The notes below the pieces were generated by a model. It was not told the DNA's origin. It saw nothing but the letters and a program-made list of their open reading frames with translations, and did not search any database. Below are positions 51,913 through 61,072 of a DNA stretch of 64,000 nt, in pieces (position 1 is the stretch's first letter; each line of letters starts with the position of its first letter). A program made the translations under genes and the position numbers. This DNA is from Labilibaculum antarcticum (GTDB lineage Bacteria > Bacteroidota > Bacteroidia > Bacteroidales > Marinifilaceae). The stretch is taken from the NCBI RefSeq assembly GCF_002356295.1, contig NZ_AP018042.1:4558361-4622360 (forward strand), written 5' to 3'.

Positions 51913-53784
51913 ATGAATCTACTTATGAAAAAAACTAGTGCAATATTTTTTGCAATGTTATTTGTGGTAACCACTTTTTCGCAAAATAAATTATGGAACG
52001 TTGATTTGAAGGAAGCTTTGTACGAAGTAGGATGGATCAAGCAATCAAATGAAGGTTTTATTATTGCCTCAGGTGCGAAAGGACTACTTGCAATGAATAA
52101 TGAAAATGGTGAAACAATATGGCACAATAAAGAGTTTAAGACTGTTGATAAGAATAGTTTCATGACAATTGATGGCTTACCAATTATTTATTTTGAATAT
52201 GCTCCGATTGTTGGTAAAGTAAGAGGAATTTTAATGAACTCAAGTAATGGTGACATTTTGTTTGATACCAAGGATGATGGATATAGAATAAAGGATTTTA
52301 CTATTATTCCAGATCAGGGGATCATATTATTTGAATTACTAAAGGATAATGAACGAAACCTAATGAGTTTTAGTCTTAAAACTTGGGAAAAGGAATGGAT
52401 TGCTGTTGTTGGTGAATCAAAAGGATTGATTAAAAGATTATCAAAAGGAAGCTATATTGATCAGGGACCATTTTTCACCACGGAAAATAATTTAGTGATT
52501 GGAATAAAGAATGAAATTTATGCAATTAGCTTAACTAATGGTGAAATTACCTGGAAGTACGAAGCCGATAAAAAAATTAATGCGTTGGTTTTTTCTGAGG
52601 CCAACAATAGTTTGTACGTAGGGGTTAAAAAATCGAATAAATTGAAAGTTTTGAATCCCAATAGTGGTGAGGATATTACCCCAGGAAAATTAAAGTTGAA
52701 GGGAACACTTGTTGATGTAAGAGCCGATATTGATGAAAATTTGATTCTTGTGGAAACAGAAGGATTCAATATTATTGATCTTAAAACAAATAATTTTAAA
52801 TGGAAGAAAAGTTTTAAAATTGACTTTTTAGAGGAAGTTATCCCAACCGAGAATGGATACATTGCTGTTGGGAAAAATGAAAAGGACGGTTCTGTTGCTT
52901 TGGTAGACATGGGAGGGGATAAATTGTGGGAAACCAAAATTAAAGGATACTCATATTATGTAACTCCAACCGCAAATGGGGTATTGTATATTTCTACGGA
53001 AAGATCTAATATTTTAGGTTTTGAAAAAGGTAAAGATGTTTGGGATAGAGACGTGAAATTTAAAGCAATACCTGCTGTTACTTACGATGAGAAAGAAGAT
53101 AAGGTGATTCTTTTTGAGAATAAAAAAGCTTATAAATTTGATCTTAGTACTGGCAAAATTGAACTTTTTGCGGAAGATGCAGAGCTGGAAAATGTGAAAA
53201 AGAAAACACCTTTGTTAGCTGAATATGTTGAGGGCGCAGGCTATTTGTTGAGTACAGGTCAGCATTTGTCATTATTATCACCTTCAGGAAAAATTATTTA
53301 TACTAAATATTTTGAACCAGCATCAGATTTGGGTGGTTTAAAACAAGCAGCACAACTTGGATTAATGCTTGCTGGGGTCGATTTTGATATTCAAGGTAGT
53401 TTAGATAATATTAAGATGCTGTCTTCACTATCTAATGGAGCTTATAGAACTCCTTCTGATCAAACAGATGGAACTGCTGAAACAAATGTAGTTGGAGGCT
53501 TATATGCAGAAACAACAGATGGGAATATGGCTCCAGTAATCGAAATTACTAAAACAAGGTATTCGAATTCAAAATCAATAAAAACTCATAAGTTTATTGT
53601 TACTAAAGTGAAGAATGAAACTGAAGGAAACCAGCATTTCATTTATAAGGTAAATAAATTAACCGGTGAAGCTGATATTCAAATTGAATTGATGGATAAA
53701 ACACCAGATTATGTGATTGATGAAGTGGACAATGTAGTTCTTGTGAATGAAAGTAATCATTTGATCAGTGCCTACAAATTTTAA
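51913..53784 (+). CDS. Secreted PQQ-like beta-propeller protein
   Basis: A 623-residue exported protein (signal peptide ending TTFSQ; start possibly the Met at 51925). Repeated strands of the PQQ/quinoprotein-like propeller: ALTNGEITWKYEAD-type blades (LTNGEITWKYE, MGGDKLWETK, KGKDVWDRDV) and LSTGK/MNNENGETIW. No catalytic quinoprotein residues are seen, so it is more likely a binding or scaffold propeller. The last ~130 residues are less repetitive. Single gene followed by a terminator. Confidence 0.8.
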   Translation: MNLLMKKTSAIFFAMLFVVTTFSQNKLWNVDLKEALYEVGWIKQSNEGFIIASGAKGLLAMNNENGETIWHNKEFKTVDKNSFMTIDGLPIIYFEYAPIVGKVRGILMNSSNGDILFDTKDDGYRIKDFTIIPDQGIILFELLKDNERNLMSFSLKTWEKEWIAVVGESKGLIKRLSKGSYIDQGPFFTTENNLVIGIKNEIYAISLTNGEITWKYEADKKINALVFSEANNSLYVGVKKSNKLKVLNPNSGEDITPGKLKLKGTLVDVRADIDENLILVETEGFNIIDLKTNNFKWKKSFKIDFLEEVIPTENGYIAVGKNEKDGSVALVDMGGDKLWETKIKGYSYYVTPTANGVLYISTERSNILGFEKGKDVWDRDVKFKAIPAVTYDEKEDKVILFENKKAYKFDLSTGKIELFAEDAELENVKKKTPLLAEYVEGAGYLLSTGQHLSLLSPSGKIIYTKYFEPASDLGGLKQAAQLGLMLAGVDFDIQGSLDNIKMLSSLSNGAYRTPSDQTDGTAETNVVGGLYAETTDGNMAPVIEITKTRYSNSKSIKTHKFIVTKVKNETEGNQHFIYKVNKLTGEADIQIELMDKTPDYVIDEVDNVVLVNESNHLISAYKF

Positions 53785-53805
53785 TTGTCGAATCAAATAA
53801 AAATA

Positions 53806-53837
53806 AAGAGGGTGTCCAAATTAGGGCATCCTCTTTT
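53806..53837 (+). terminator. Rho-independent terminator after the propeller gene
   Basis: AAGAGGGTGTCC, 6-nt loop, GGGCATCCTCTT then TT. A 12-bp stem with two G-U pairs, 22 bp after the stop. Confidence 0.85.
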
Positions 53838-53932
53838 CTGTTTTTTAGTGTCTTGTGCTGAAATAGCGTTACACAAAAAGTAATGTTATGGAGAAGCTTA
53901 AGTAAAATCAAAATCGCAACTTCTCTTAGATT

Positions 53933-54193
53933 CTATAGTTCTCTGCTTTTAAGTTCTTCATTAATAATGAATGCCTTTTTTGAAAACACATAAAGGATTG
54001 GAGATAAGATAAAAGGAGCTACAATAAACGAAAGTGATCCGGAATTGTTTATGCTAAGATATATTCCCAAACATAGAAGCATTATCAGCATTATTCCTAA
54101 TGCTATCGATGCAACTTTAATTGTTTTGGCTTCCAATTGAAGCTGTTCAGTACTTATTGTTTTTAGGTCTTTTTCTTTTGCGCTGAGTTTCAT
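53933..54193 (-). CDS. Small two-helix membrane protein, copy 1
   Basis: 86 residues with a charged N-terminus (MKLSAKEKDLK), two transmembrane helices (about 26-48 and 54-71) and a charged tail (KSREL). No known family recognised. Its ATG overlaps the TGA of the upstream TPR gene (ATGA), so the pair is translationally coupled. A second copy of the pair, clearly homologous, lies at 60.0-60.9 kb. Confidence 0.75.
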   Translation of the reverse strand: MKLSAKEKDLKTISTEQLQLEAKTIKVASIALGIMLIMLLCLGIYLSINNSGSLSFIVAPFILSPILYVFSKKAFIINEELKSREL

Positions 54194-54615
54194 ATTTTAC
54201 ATTTTAATGTTTCAATTTTCTCTTTTAATAAGTTTATTTTTGCTTCCGAACTTAAGGAGAATGTATTTGATGATTCTTCTGAAAACTCTAATAAAAGTAA
54301 CGACTTTTCGTAATAATTCAGACTGGTTTCCATATCATCTTTCACAAAATTGAGCTCTCCTTCGGCAAAGAAAAGTTCAGACAATATTTTCAAATGACCA
54401 TTCGTGTAATTGTGTTCGGTCAATAAATCAACGGTTAGTTTTTCTTTGGGAAGATTTCTGAAAAAGGAAGCATCTTTTTTTAGAAAGTCGTGATAAGCAT
54501 TTTCCAATAGGAGATTAGCTTGCTCTGGATCTCCGTCTTTAATTAAACCTAAAATTCGAGCAATAACCTCAGCTATCATCTGAATCATTCTCATTATAAA
54601 ATCTTTCTGGTACAT
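54190..54615 (-). CDS. Small TPR-like protein, copy 1
   Basis: 141 residues from the ATG at 54615, which aligns with the start of the second copy (MYQKDFIMRMI); the longer frame to 54672 is not conserved. Helical, with two TPR-like hairpins (LLENAYHDFLKKDASFFRNL and LKILSELFFAEGELNFVKDDMETSLNYYEKS; landmarks only). No membrane helix. It probably acts with the membrane protein encoded next to it; function unknown. Confidence 0.75.
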   Translation of the reverse strand: MYQKDFIMRMIQMIAEVIARILGLIKDGDPEQANLLLENAYHDFLKKDASFFRNLPKEKLTVDLLTEHNYTNGHLKILSELFFAEGELNFVKDDMETSLNYYEKSLLLLEFSEESSNTFSLSSEAKINLLKEKIETLKCKI

Positions 54616-54721
54616 AAGTATTCTAACATTATAATTTTCATGTAAAAGTAATGAACAATAATAAAATATCACTTAAAAATTGAGATTTTCTAAGTGAGTT
54701 TTATAGGCTTAAGTTGAATTC

Positions 54722-57010
54722 TTATATTTTAACTATGGAAGCCCAAGCGGCAGCAAAACTCTTTTTTCCAAATTTGTCGAAATTACATGTGATTTCATTC
54801 AGATTGCTGCTAAGGATAATACCTTCACCGTATTTAGGGTGTTTTATCTTCATGTTTTTTTGCCATTTGTCATTTGTCTCTGCAACTTGTTGCTTTTCTG
54901 GTTCTTTAATAACTGATGTTTTAGTATCAATTCTTTCTACTAGAGTACTGGGAATCGAATTGAGAAAATAGGAAGGACCTTCCTGAGCATTCCAAGCACT
55001 ACTTTGCGTGTGCCAGGATATTTCCATATGGTTACGTGCCCGAGTTAAGGCTACAAATAGCAAGCGTTTCTCTTCCTTGAGGTAATCGTGTCCTTCTTTC
55101 TTGCGATCCAAAGGAATAATTCCTGAATTGGCTCCACTTAGAAATACATAATCGAATTCCAGACCTTTAGCAGCATGAATCGTGAGCAATCGTACACCTT
55201 TGTTTTCTTTTTTTATGTTGCCATTGATTTGAAAATGACCTTCTAAATTTACCTGACTCATGGCTGCCTGATAGATCTCGAGCCAATTGCCGAAATAATT
55301 TTTGCGTGCAAATTGATTTAATTCTTGAAGTGCATTTTTTACTTCCCCAGCATTCTTTTGATAATGAACTGAAGTTGGTTTTAAGAATAGATCAAGTGAA
55401 AGGAAACTGTAAATATCGTGTTCCATTTTTTCCTTCTGCAGGTAAATTGGCAGCTGCAATAGCGCCTTTATCAATTGAATATGATACTCTTGTTTGCTGT
55501 GTTTTCCCTTCATAAATGCCGAGAAAGCCTCCAGTTTTGTGTCAAATTTCTTCTCCCATGTAAATTTCTGATAAGCAGTAATCAAACTTTTACCCATTTT
55601 TAAACATCCGAACTCCGTCGACGTAAAAACCTGAAGAATGCTGTCAAAGTCGTTTGGATGAAATGCGGCAAGCATAATTCTTTGTAACCAAAAGAGAGCG
55701 GGTTGTTCTCTTAAACTGGTTTTGCTTAGCATTTCGCAAGGAATACCTTCTTTTGTAAAAATGGTTTCGAATAGGCCGATTTGTTGGCGGGTACGAAACA
55801 AGAGAGCAATCTCTTCCCATGGTGTTCCGGTTTGGTTCAATTCTCGGCATTTTTGCACCAAATAATGGGCTTCTTGATGATCATCGAAATGATTTCGAAT
55901 GATCAGTTTTTTTCCTTCAGGACGAGTTGCCTGCAAATTATTATCGTCTTTTTGGAGCAGACAAGCTGCGGCATCGAGCAGTTGGCTTGATGTTCTGTAG
56001 TTTAGAGGCAAACGCATCATGCAGCAAGAAGAGTCAGCCACATAGTTTTGCAAGATTTTACTTGTGCTTCCTCGCCAGGCATAAATACTTTGATTTGGAT
56101 CGCCTACGGCTAAAAAGCTAGTGTCTTTATTGCTTAAATGATTGATAAATTCCAATTGATCTTCGTTACAATCCTGAAACTCATCTACAATAATCCACTG
56201 TGGCAGAAAGGATTTGTCGCGATGAAGTAACCAATTTACAATGGAAATAAGGTCATCAAAATCCATCAAATTATTGGCTTGTTTCTCCTCACGCGATAAT
56301 TGCAGCAATTGTGGCAAATCGTCAGGATACTTCATGTTTCCATAGAGAATCTGCTTCTCGTGACGATACAATTTTAATCGTTTATCCAGCTTGTTTTGAT
56401 ATTTCACATTCAACTCATGACTTAGAATTAAACGGTGGAGAAAATCTTCTTTTGCTTCTTGATCCATAATGGAAAAAGAGGGGGTAAAGCCCAAGTCCTG
56501 TAATTTAGGATGCTCTTTGAGTAATTGGCGTGCCATGGAATGAAAGGTGCCAAAATATCTTAATTCCTGACTGCTTGGAATCATTTTATCTCCATAAAAA
56601 GAGAGGATACGCTCTCTGATTTCGCGGGCAGCTTTATTGGTAAAGGTAAGTACGGCCATCTGCGAAAGCGGTATGCCTTTTATAAAATGAAGGTAGAGTA
56701 ATTTATAAGTTAGAACCGTGGTTTTCCCACTTCCCACCATGGCACTGAGCACAACTTTTTGCTCGTCGCTGAAAATGGCTTGAAGCTGATAAGGATTCAA
56801 ATGCTCGAGAGCTGCAGATAAACTGGCATTTTTTTCTGCCACGAGTTTTAACTCCTGCTTGTAATTGTCTTTGGGTTCGGTAAATCGTTCAGGTGGAATT
56901 AGGTTCAGATTTTCAGGTAAATCTTCTGCCTCGAAGGCCGCAATTGGATCGAATTCATCTCCAGACTGATGGTTGATGCCTAATTTTCTATGTAGATTCT
57001 TTAAACTCAA
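54722..57010 (-). CDS. UvrD/Rep-type ATP-dependent DNA helicase
   Basis: A 762-residue superfamily-1 helicase. Motif I is AMVGSGKTTVL, II VDEFQDCNED, III GDPNQSIYAWRG, IV LNYRTS, V TIHAAKGLEFDYVF and VI VALTRARNHM. It is longer than a minimal UvrD at the N-terminus by ~70 residues, and has a C-terminal Tudor-like part (KIKHPKYGEGIILSSNL) as in PcrA/UvrD. Roles: DNA repair and replication-restart unwinding, 3'-5'. The partner helicase gene upstream ends ~120 bp before its start, on the same strand. Confidence 0.92.
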   Translation of the reverse strand: MSLKNLHRKLGINHQSGDEFDPIAAFEAEDLPENLNLIPPERFTEPKDNYKQELKLVAEKNASLSAALEHLNPYQLQAIFSDEQKVVLSAMVGSGKTTVLTYKLLYLHFIKGIPLSQMAVLTFTNKAAREIRERILSFYGDKMIPSSQELRYFGTFHSMARQLLKEHPKLQDLGFTPSFSIMDQEAKEDFLHRLILSHELNVKYQNKLDKRLKLYRHEKQILYGNMKYPDDLPQLLQLSREEKQANNLMDFDDLISIVNWLLHRDKSFLPQWIIVDEFQDCNEDQLEFINHLSNKDTSFLAVGDPNQSIYAWRGSTSKILQNYVADSSCCMMRLPLNYRTSSQLLDAAACLLQKDDNNLQATRPEGKKLIIRNHFDDHQEAHYLVQKCRELNQTGTPWEEIALLFRTRQQIGLFETIFTKEGIPCEMLSKTSLREQPALFWLQRIMLAAFHPNDFDSILQVFTSTEFGCLKMGKSLITAYQKFTWEKKFDTKLEAFSAFMKGKHSKQEYHIQLIKALLQLPIYLQKEKMEHDIYSFLSLDLFLKPTSVHYQKNAGEVKNALQELNQFARKNYFGNWLEIYQAAMSQVNLEGHFQINGNIKKENKGVRLLTIHAAKGLEFDYVFLSGANSGIIPLDRKKEGHDYLKEEKRLLFVALTRARNHMEISWHTQSSAWNAQEGPSYFLNSIPSTLVERIDTKTSVIKEPEKQQVAETNDKWQKNMKIKHPKYGEGIILSSNLNEITCNFDKFGKKSFAAAWASIVKI

Positions 57011-57128
57011 GCTTTATTAATATTATTTTGATTTTTTTGAATTGACAAGATCCCTTTAATATAGGATTGTTTTTTGTAAAAAAAGTGGATGATTGTAGCT
57101 CTTAAAACCCTAGTTTTGTGCTGAATTC

Positions 57129-59855
57129 CTAATTATTAAGACTCCCTTTTCCACTACTCATGATTCGTTGTAATTTCAATTGGTTTCGCAGATTGGCCTC
57201 GCTATCATCCAGACATAATATCAATTCAAAATTTTCTGGTAGCAATATGACTTTTGATAATTCGGAACGAATGCCGTCTATTACATCTGGTTTTTGGGCT
57301 AGTTTTAAGCTGCTATCCGAATAGTAAAGAATTAATTTGTTGCCCTTTACTTCCAAGGAGCTGCTTTGTTTTAAAAATCGTGCTCCAAATAGATTTTCAC
57401 GATCGAAGCGGTTGAGAACTTCTTGCCATTGATCCTTTACTTGATTCCATTCCATTTTTTGAAAGGGTGTAGCACGATAATTAGCCAAACCATCTATTTT
57501 TACATTATCTGGTAAAGGAATTTCTTTGTAAAAGGAGCGAAGAGCCCATAAAATAAGGTGTTTGTTAATTCTGTGATCGCCAACGCAAGCGGGACAACCA
57601 TCTTTGCAAGGACAATCTTTTACCAGCTGACCTGCATTTTGGATGATTTCGTTTAAGTATTCGTATGCTTTTTCCGAAAATCCCAAACCTCCTGGATATT
57701 CATCGAATAGAATAATAGCATGTTTGTGTTGATGTGATTTAGGATGTGCAAATCCGAAGATGTCACCGCCCAAATCGGAATAAGTAGCCATTACCCGCAT
57801 AGAAGCAGCAGCTTTCAAACAATGAACCAATCCTTCGGTGTAATCGAAGCGAGGAATGGGCTTGTCTTCGGCCATTTCTTTTAGAGGTTCAAGGCTTGGT
57901 GCTTTGCCAGTAGCCACAAAAACACGAACCACATTGTCTGGAATTTGAATCCAACAAGCCTCTGTATCCATTTGTGATTGCAAAATCTGCGATAAGCTTT
58001 CGTAGCCTAAATTTTGATGTGAATTAAACTGTATCATCTTGTAGCCCGATACCAAAACACTAACCTTTACATCTCCAAAGCAGGAATAGATTCGATGTTT
58101 TTCCTGCTGTTCGTGTTCCATGAGAATATCGATATTGCCGGGTTTGTGTGGCTCGGTATAGTAATTCGATTCAACTTGTTTTACCCACGCGGTTTTGCCT
58201 TCCAAATCAAGATCCAAACTTTTGTATTGTATGCTGTCGTGCAGATAGATAGCACCTGGATAAAATTCTTTTTTTGCTTGTAATAAATCTACTGTCGTGA
58301 TCGTGTGTTCTTTTTCCCTGTCAACCACTTTGACGGTATCGCTAGTGATGTTTCGAAGGCTGATTTCGTGGGCCGGTGAAATTTGTCCGCTCCATTGATA
58401 TTGAGCGTTGTGTTCGCTTAGTTCTCCTTCTTTTTGCAGCAAAGGAATGATCTCTCCCAAATCGGGAAAACTTGCTATATCATCTATGCTTAGTGGCAGT
58501 TCTGCCGAGGCTGCTCTAATGTGAGCCAATTGTATGTACAGGTTATTTTTGTCGATTACCGCATTTTCCGACGCCGATTCCAATAACCAATTAGGATTCA
58601 TTCCCACATATTGATCCATTGGTTTTTCTTTCAGCATAAGCACAGCATGAGCTTTGTTGCCTTTTCTTCCGGCTCTCCCTAATTGCTGCCAAAAACTGGC
58701 GCGTGTTCCGGGGAATCCACCCATTACGACCATGTCCAGAGCTCCAATGTCTATTCCAAGTTCTAAGGCACTGGTGGAAACCACGCCGTAAATTTTGCCT
58801 TCTACCAAATTCTTTTCAATTCTAGCACGTTCCAATGGAGTATAGCCTCCACGGTAGGCCGATATTTTATCCGAGAAATCGGGTCCAAGTTTTAACGGAT
58901 CCTGAGCAAGAATATCTCTGCATTCTTTGGTCACCACTTCGGTTTCTCTTCTCGACATGCAAAAGGTAATTACTCTTATGCCGTTTGCTATTAGGTCGGG
59001 AAGAAGGCCTTTTAGTTCTTCGGTAACCGATCGTTTGCGCTGAGCTTCTTTTATGTATTCCGGTTGCCAGAAATGAATTTCTTTTTCGGGAGCAGGTGAG
59101 CCATCTTTTTCGATTAATTCGAACTCCTGATGACATATGTTCTTCGCTAATTCAGTGGGATTGGCAATGGTTGCACTGCTGCAGAGAAAACGTGGTGTAT
59201 TTCCATGATATTGGCATATTCGCAACATACGACGCATTACATTCGATACATGAGATCCAAAAGCTCCTCGATAGGTGTGCAGTTCGTCAATCACCATAAA
59301 ATCTAAATTTGCAAACAAATGTGGAAACCCGTAACGGTTGTGATTGGGCAAAAAAGTGGCATTAATCATATCCGGATTGGTAAGAATAATATTAGCCTCT
59401 TGTCGGATACGACTGCGCTCTGCAGCAGGTGTATCTCCATCGTAAATTCCTGCTTGAATGCGATGTTTTCCAAAATATTCTACAAATTCAACAATGTTGC
59501 GCAGCTGATCTTTTGTTAAAGCCTTGGTTGGATAAATAAACACAGCCCTTCGAGTTGGGTTTTCTAAAATACGCTGAATAACAGGAAGATAAAAGGATAG
59601 TGATTTTCCACTTGCAGTTCCTGTGGTGATAACAACACTTTTACCCAATATCGCACGTTTGTACATTTCTGCCTGATGAGAGTACAATTTATCAAAGCCC
59701 ATCTGTTTGATACAATCCTTCAGTTCGGGATTCATTTCTTCTGGAATGGGGACAAAAGTTGCTCCTCGGGCCGGTAAAGTTTTGGTAGACAGAATACGTC
59801 CGCCATAATGTGCTAATATTTCTTGTATTGTTTGCATGATCTGATGTGTGAACAT
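57129..59855 (-). CDS. mrfA: MrfA/YprA-type DEAD/DEAH helicase with C-terminal Cys cluster
   Basis: A 908-residue superfamily-2 helicase; the likely start is the ATG at 59837 (second Met). Q-motif region HQAEMYKRA, motif I TGTASGKS, II VIDELHTYRG, III SSATIANP, V STSALELGIDIGALD, VI QQLGRAGRKG. The C-terminal DUF1998-type domain holds four cysteines in CPCKDGCPACVGD, which in MrfA bind zinc. The homologue MrfA works with the nuclease MrfB in mitomycin-C repair; no MrfB homologue is seen next to it here. Confidence 0.88.
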   Translation of the reverse strand: MFTHQIMQTIQEILAHYGGRILSTKTLPARGATFVPIPEEMNPELKDCIKQMGFDKLYSHQAEMYKRAILGKSVVITTGTASGKSLSFYLPVIQRILENPTRRAVFIYPTKALTKDQLRNIVEFVEYFGKHRIQAGIYDGDTPAAERSRIRQEANIILTNPDMINATFLPNHNRYGFPHLFANLDFMVIDELHTYRGAFGSHVSNVMRRMLRICQYHGNTPRFLCSSATIANPTELAKNICHQEFELIEKDGSPAPEKEIHFWQPEYIKEAQRKRSVTEELKGLLPDLIANGIRVITFCMSRRETEVVTKECRDILAQDPLKLGPDFSDKISAYRGGYTPLERARIEKNLVEGKIYGVVSTSALELGIDIGALDMVVMGGFPGTRASFWQQLGRAGRKGNKAHAVLMLKEKPMDQYVGMNPNWLLESASENAVIDKNNLYIQLAHIRAASAELPLSIDDIASFPDLGEIIPLLQKEGELSEHNAQYQWSGQISPAHEISLRNITSDTVKVVDREKEHTITTVDLLQAKKEFYPGAIYLHDSIQYKSLDLDLEGKTAWVKQVESNYYTEPHKPGNIDILMEHEQQEKHRIYSCFGDVKVSVLVSGYKMIQFNSHQNLGYESLSQILQSQMDTEACWIQIPDNVVRVFVATGKAPSLEPLKEMAEDKPIPRFDYTEGLVHCLKAAASMRVMATYSDLGGDIFGFAHPKSHQHKHAIILFDEYPGGLGFSEKAYEYLNEIIQNAGQLVKDCPCKDGCPACVGDHRINKHLILWALRSFYKEIPLPDNVKIDGLANYRATPFQKMEWNQVKDQWQEVLNRFDRENLFGARFLKQSSSLEVKGNKLILYYSDSSLKLAQKPDVIDGIRSELSKVILLPENFELILCLDDSEANLRNQLKLQRIMSSGKGSLNN

Positions 59856-60027
59856 GCAAAGTTAAAGTAAATGTGGTTCGTTTCATTTTTTTGATGAAAA
59901 AGTTGATTGTTATGTGGAGTGTAAATATGCTTATTCTGATTTTTTCAGAAGACCATCCACTTTTTCTTCACGATTAATTTAAATAGAAGCTTAAGTAAAA
60001 AACTAAAATTGCAACCTCTCTTAGATT

Positions 60028-60252
60028 CTATATTTCTCTGCTTTTAATTTCTTCAGTAATGGTGAATGTTTTTTTTGCAAACACATAAAGGATTGGAGAT
60101 AAGATAAAAGGAACTACAATAAACGAAAGTGATCCGAAATTGTTTATGCTAACATATATTCCCAAACATAGCAGTGTTATTAGCATTATTCCTAATGCTA
60201 ATAATGCAGCTTTAATTGTTTTTAGGTTCTCTTCTTTTCTGCTAAATTTCAT
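60028..60252 (-). CDS. Small two-helix membrane protein, copy 2
   Basis: 74 residues from the ATG at 60252 (the longer frame to 60318 is read through a repeat element). Same two transmembrane helices and similar charged N-terminus and tail as the copy at 53933 (ALGIMLITLLCLGIYVSINN; IVVPFILSPILYVF), but about 12 residues shorter between the N-terminal charge cluster and the first helix. Its ATG overlaps the TGA of a small frame in the element upstream. Confidence 0.72.
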   Translation of the reverse strand: MKFSRKEENLKTIKAALLALGIMLITLLCLGIYVSINNFGSLSFIVVPFILSPILYVFAKKTFTITEEIKSREI

Positions 60253-60365
60253 ATGATTATAATTTGTTTTTTTAGTTGCCATATGGTCCCGAAAGCTTTC
60301 GGGATTACTATGCTGCAATAATCATCCCCCTGTGTGTCACAATCACTTTGGCATGGACGTTTCAT
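60249..60365 (-). CDS. Possible small ORF B in the CATATG element (38 residues)
   Basis: Frame beginning MKRPCQSDCD and continuing through the palindrome (VIPKAFGTIWQ). Its start codon overlaps the TGA of ORF A and its stop overlaps the ATG of the membrane-protein gene (ATGA both times). There is no evidence of a protein product; the frame could be a by-product of the element's symmetry, but the precise coupling is notable. Confidence 0.3.
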   Translation of the reverse strand: MKRPCQSDCDTQGDDYCSIVIPKAFGTIWQLKKQIIII

Positions 60366-60368
60366 ATG
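60280..60368 (-). repeat. CATATG-bounded dispersed element, copy 2
   Basis: 89 bp with CATATG at both edges. Minus strand: ATGAAACGTCCATGCCAAAG, core ACACAGGGGGATGATTAT, then TCCCGAAAGCTTTCGGGA (perfect 18-bp palindrome), then CCATATG. Directly downstream on the minus strand lies ORF B's end and the membrane-protein start. Confidence 0.75.
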
Positions 60369-60475
60369 TTTATAATTTTAAGTTTTTGCCATATGGTCCC
60401 GAAAGCTTTCGGGATTACCATGCTGGAATAATCATCCTCCTGTGTGTCAAAATCCCTTTGGCATGGACGTTTCAT
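60362..60475 (-). CDS. Possible small ORF A in the CATATG element (37 residues)
   Basis: Frame beginning MKRPCQRDFD, overlapping the TGA of the TPR gene by ATGA and ending in a TGA that overlaps ORF B's ATG. Residues 15-30 (DYSSMVIPKAFGTIWQ) match ORF B closely. Coding status unproven. Confidence 0.3.
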   Translation of the reverse strand: MKRPCQRDFDTQEDDYSSMVIPKAFGTIWQKLKIINI

Positions 60476-60478
60476 ATT
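60390..60478 (-). repeat. CATATG-bounded dispersed element, copy 3
   Basis: 89 bp, ~90 percent identical by eye to copy 2, 21 bp from it, same orientation. The core reads ACACAGGAGGATGATTAT and the same 18-bp palindrome is present. The right edge is CATATT, i.e. the position where copy 1 of the gene pair has its start codon region. Confidence 0.75.
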
Positions 60479-60897
60479 TTAAATTTTAATGTTTCAATTT
60501 TTGCTTTTAATAAGTTTGTTTTTGCTTCCGAACTTAAGGAGAATGTATTTGATGATTCTTCTGAAAATTCTAATATCAGTAACGACTTTTCGTAATAATT
60601 CAGACTGGTCTCCATATCACCTTTCGCGAAATTCAGTTCCCCTTCTGCAAAAAAAAGTTCCGATAATATTTTCAAATGACCATTCGTGTAATTGTGTTCT
60701 GTCAGCAATTTATTAGTTAGTTTCTCTTTGGGAAGATTTCTGAAAAAGGAAGCATCTTCTTTTAAAAAATCACGATAGGCATTCTCTAATAATTTAGATG
60801 CTTGTGGTAAATCTCCTTTTTTAATCAAACCCAAAAGGAGAGCAATCAAATCTGCAATCATTTCGATCATGCGCATTATAAAATCTTTCTGGTACAT
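60472..60897 (-). CDS. Small TPR-like protein, copy 2
   Basis: 141 residues, same length as copy 1 at 54190 and about 85 percent identical by eye (MYQKDFIMRMI start, LTEHNYTNGHLKILSELFF, EFSEESSNTFSLSSEAK). Intact. In copy 1 its TGA directly overlaps the membrane-protein ATG; here two CATATG elements are inserted between the two genes. Function unknown. Confidence 0.75.
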   Translation of the reverse strand: MYQKDFIMRMIEMIADLIALLLGLIKKGDLPQASKLLENAYRDFLKEDASFFRNLPKEKLTNKLLTEHNYTNGHLKILSELFFAEGELNFAKGDMETSLNYYEKSLLILEFSEESSNTFSLSSEAKTNLLKAKIETLKFKI

Positions 60898-61072
60898 AAA
60901 ATTTCATTAGAGTGATTTGCTGAACGGTTGTAAAAATAACCATAAAAAATTGGGAAGTATATATGAATTTGTTTTTTGTTAATTAGTCGTGTTTTTGTAA
61001 ATTTGAATTTTGTAAAGTAAATCAACTGAATTGCATTCAGTTGTCAAAATCAATTCATAAAAGTTTGTTATT

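Noticed and set aside
53933-60897. Toxin-antitoxin or named defence system around the helicases
   Set aside because: Neither small protein shows a toxin, nuclease or NTPase motif, and the two helicases belong to repair families. Only the duplicated layout is suggestive.
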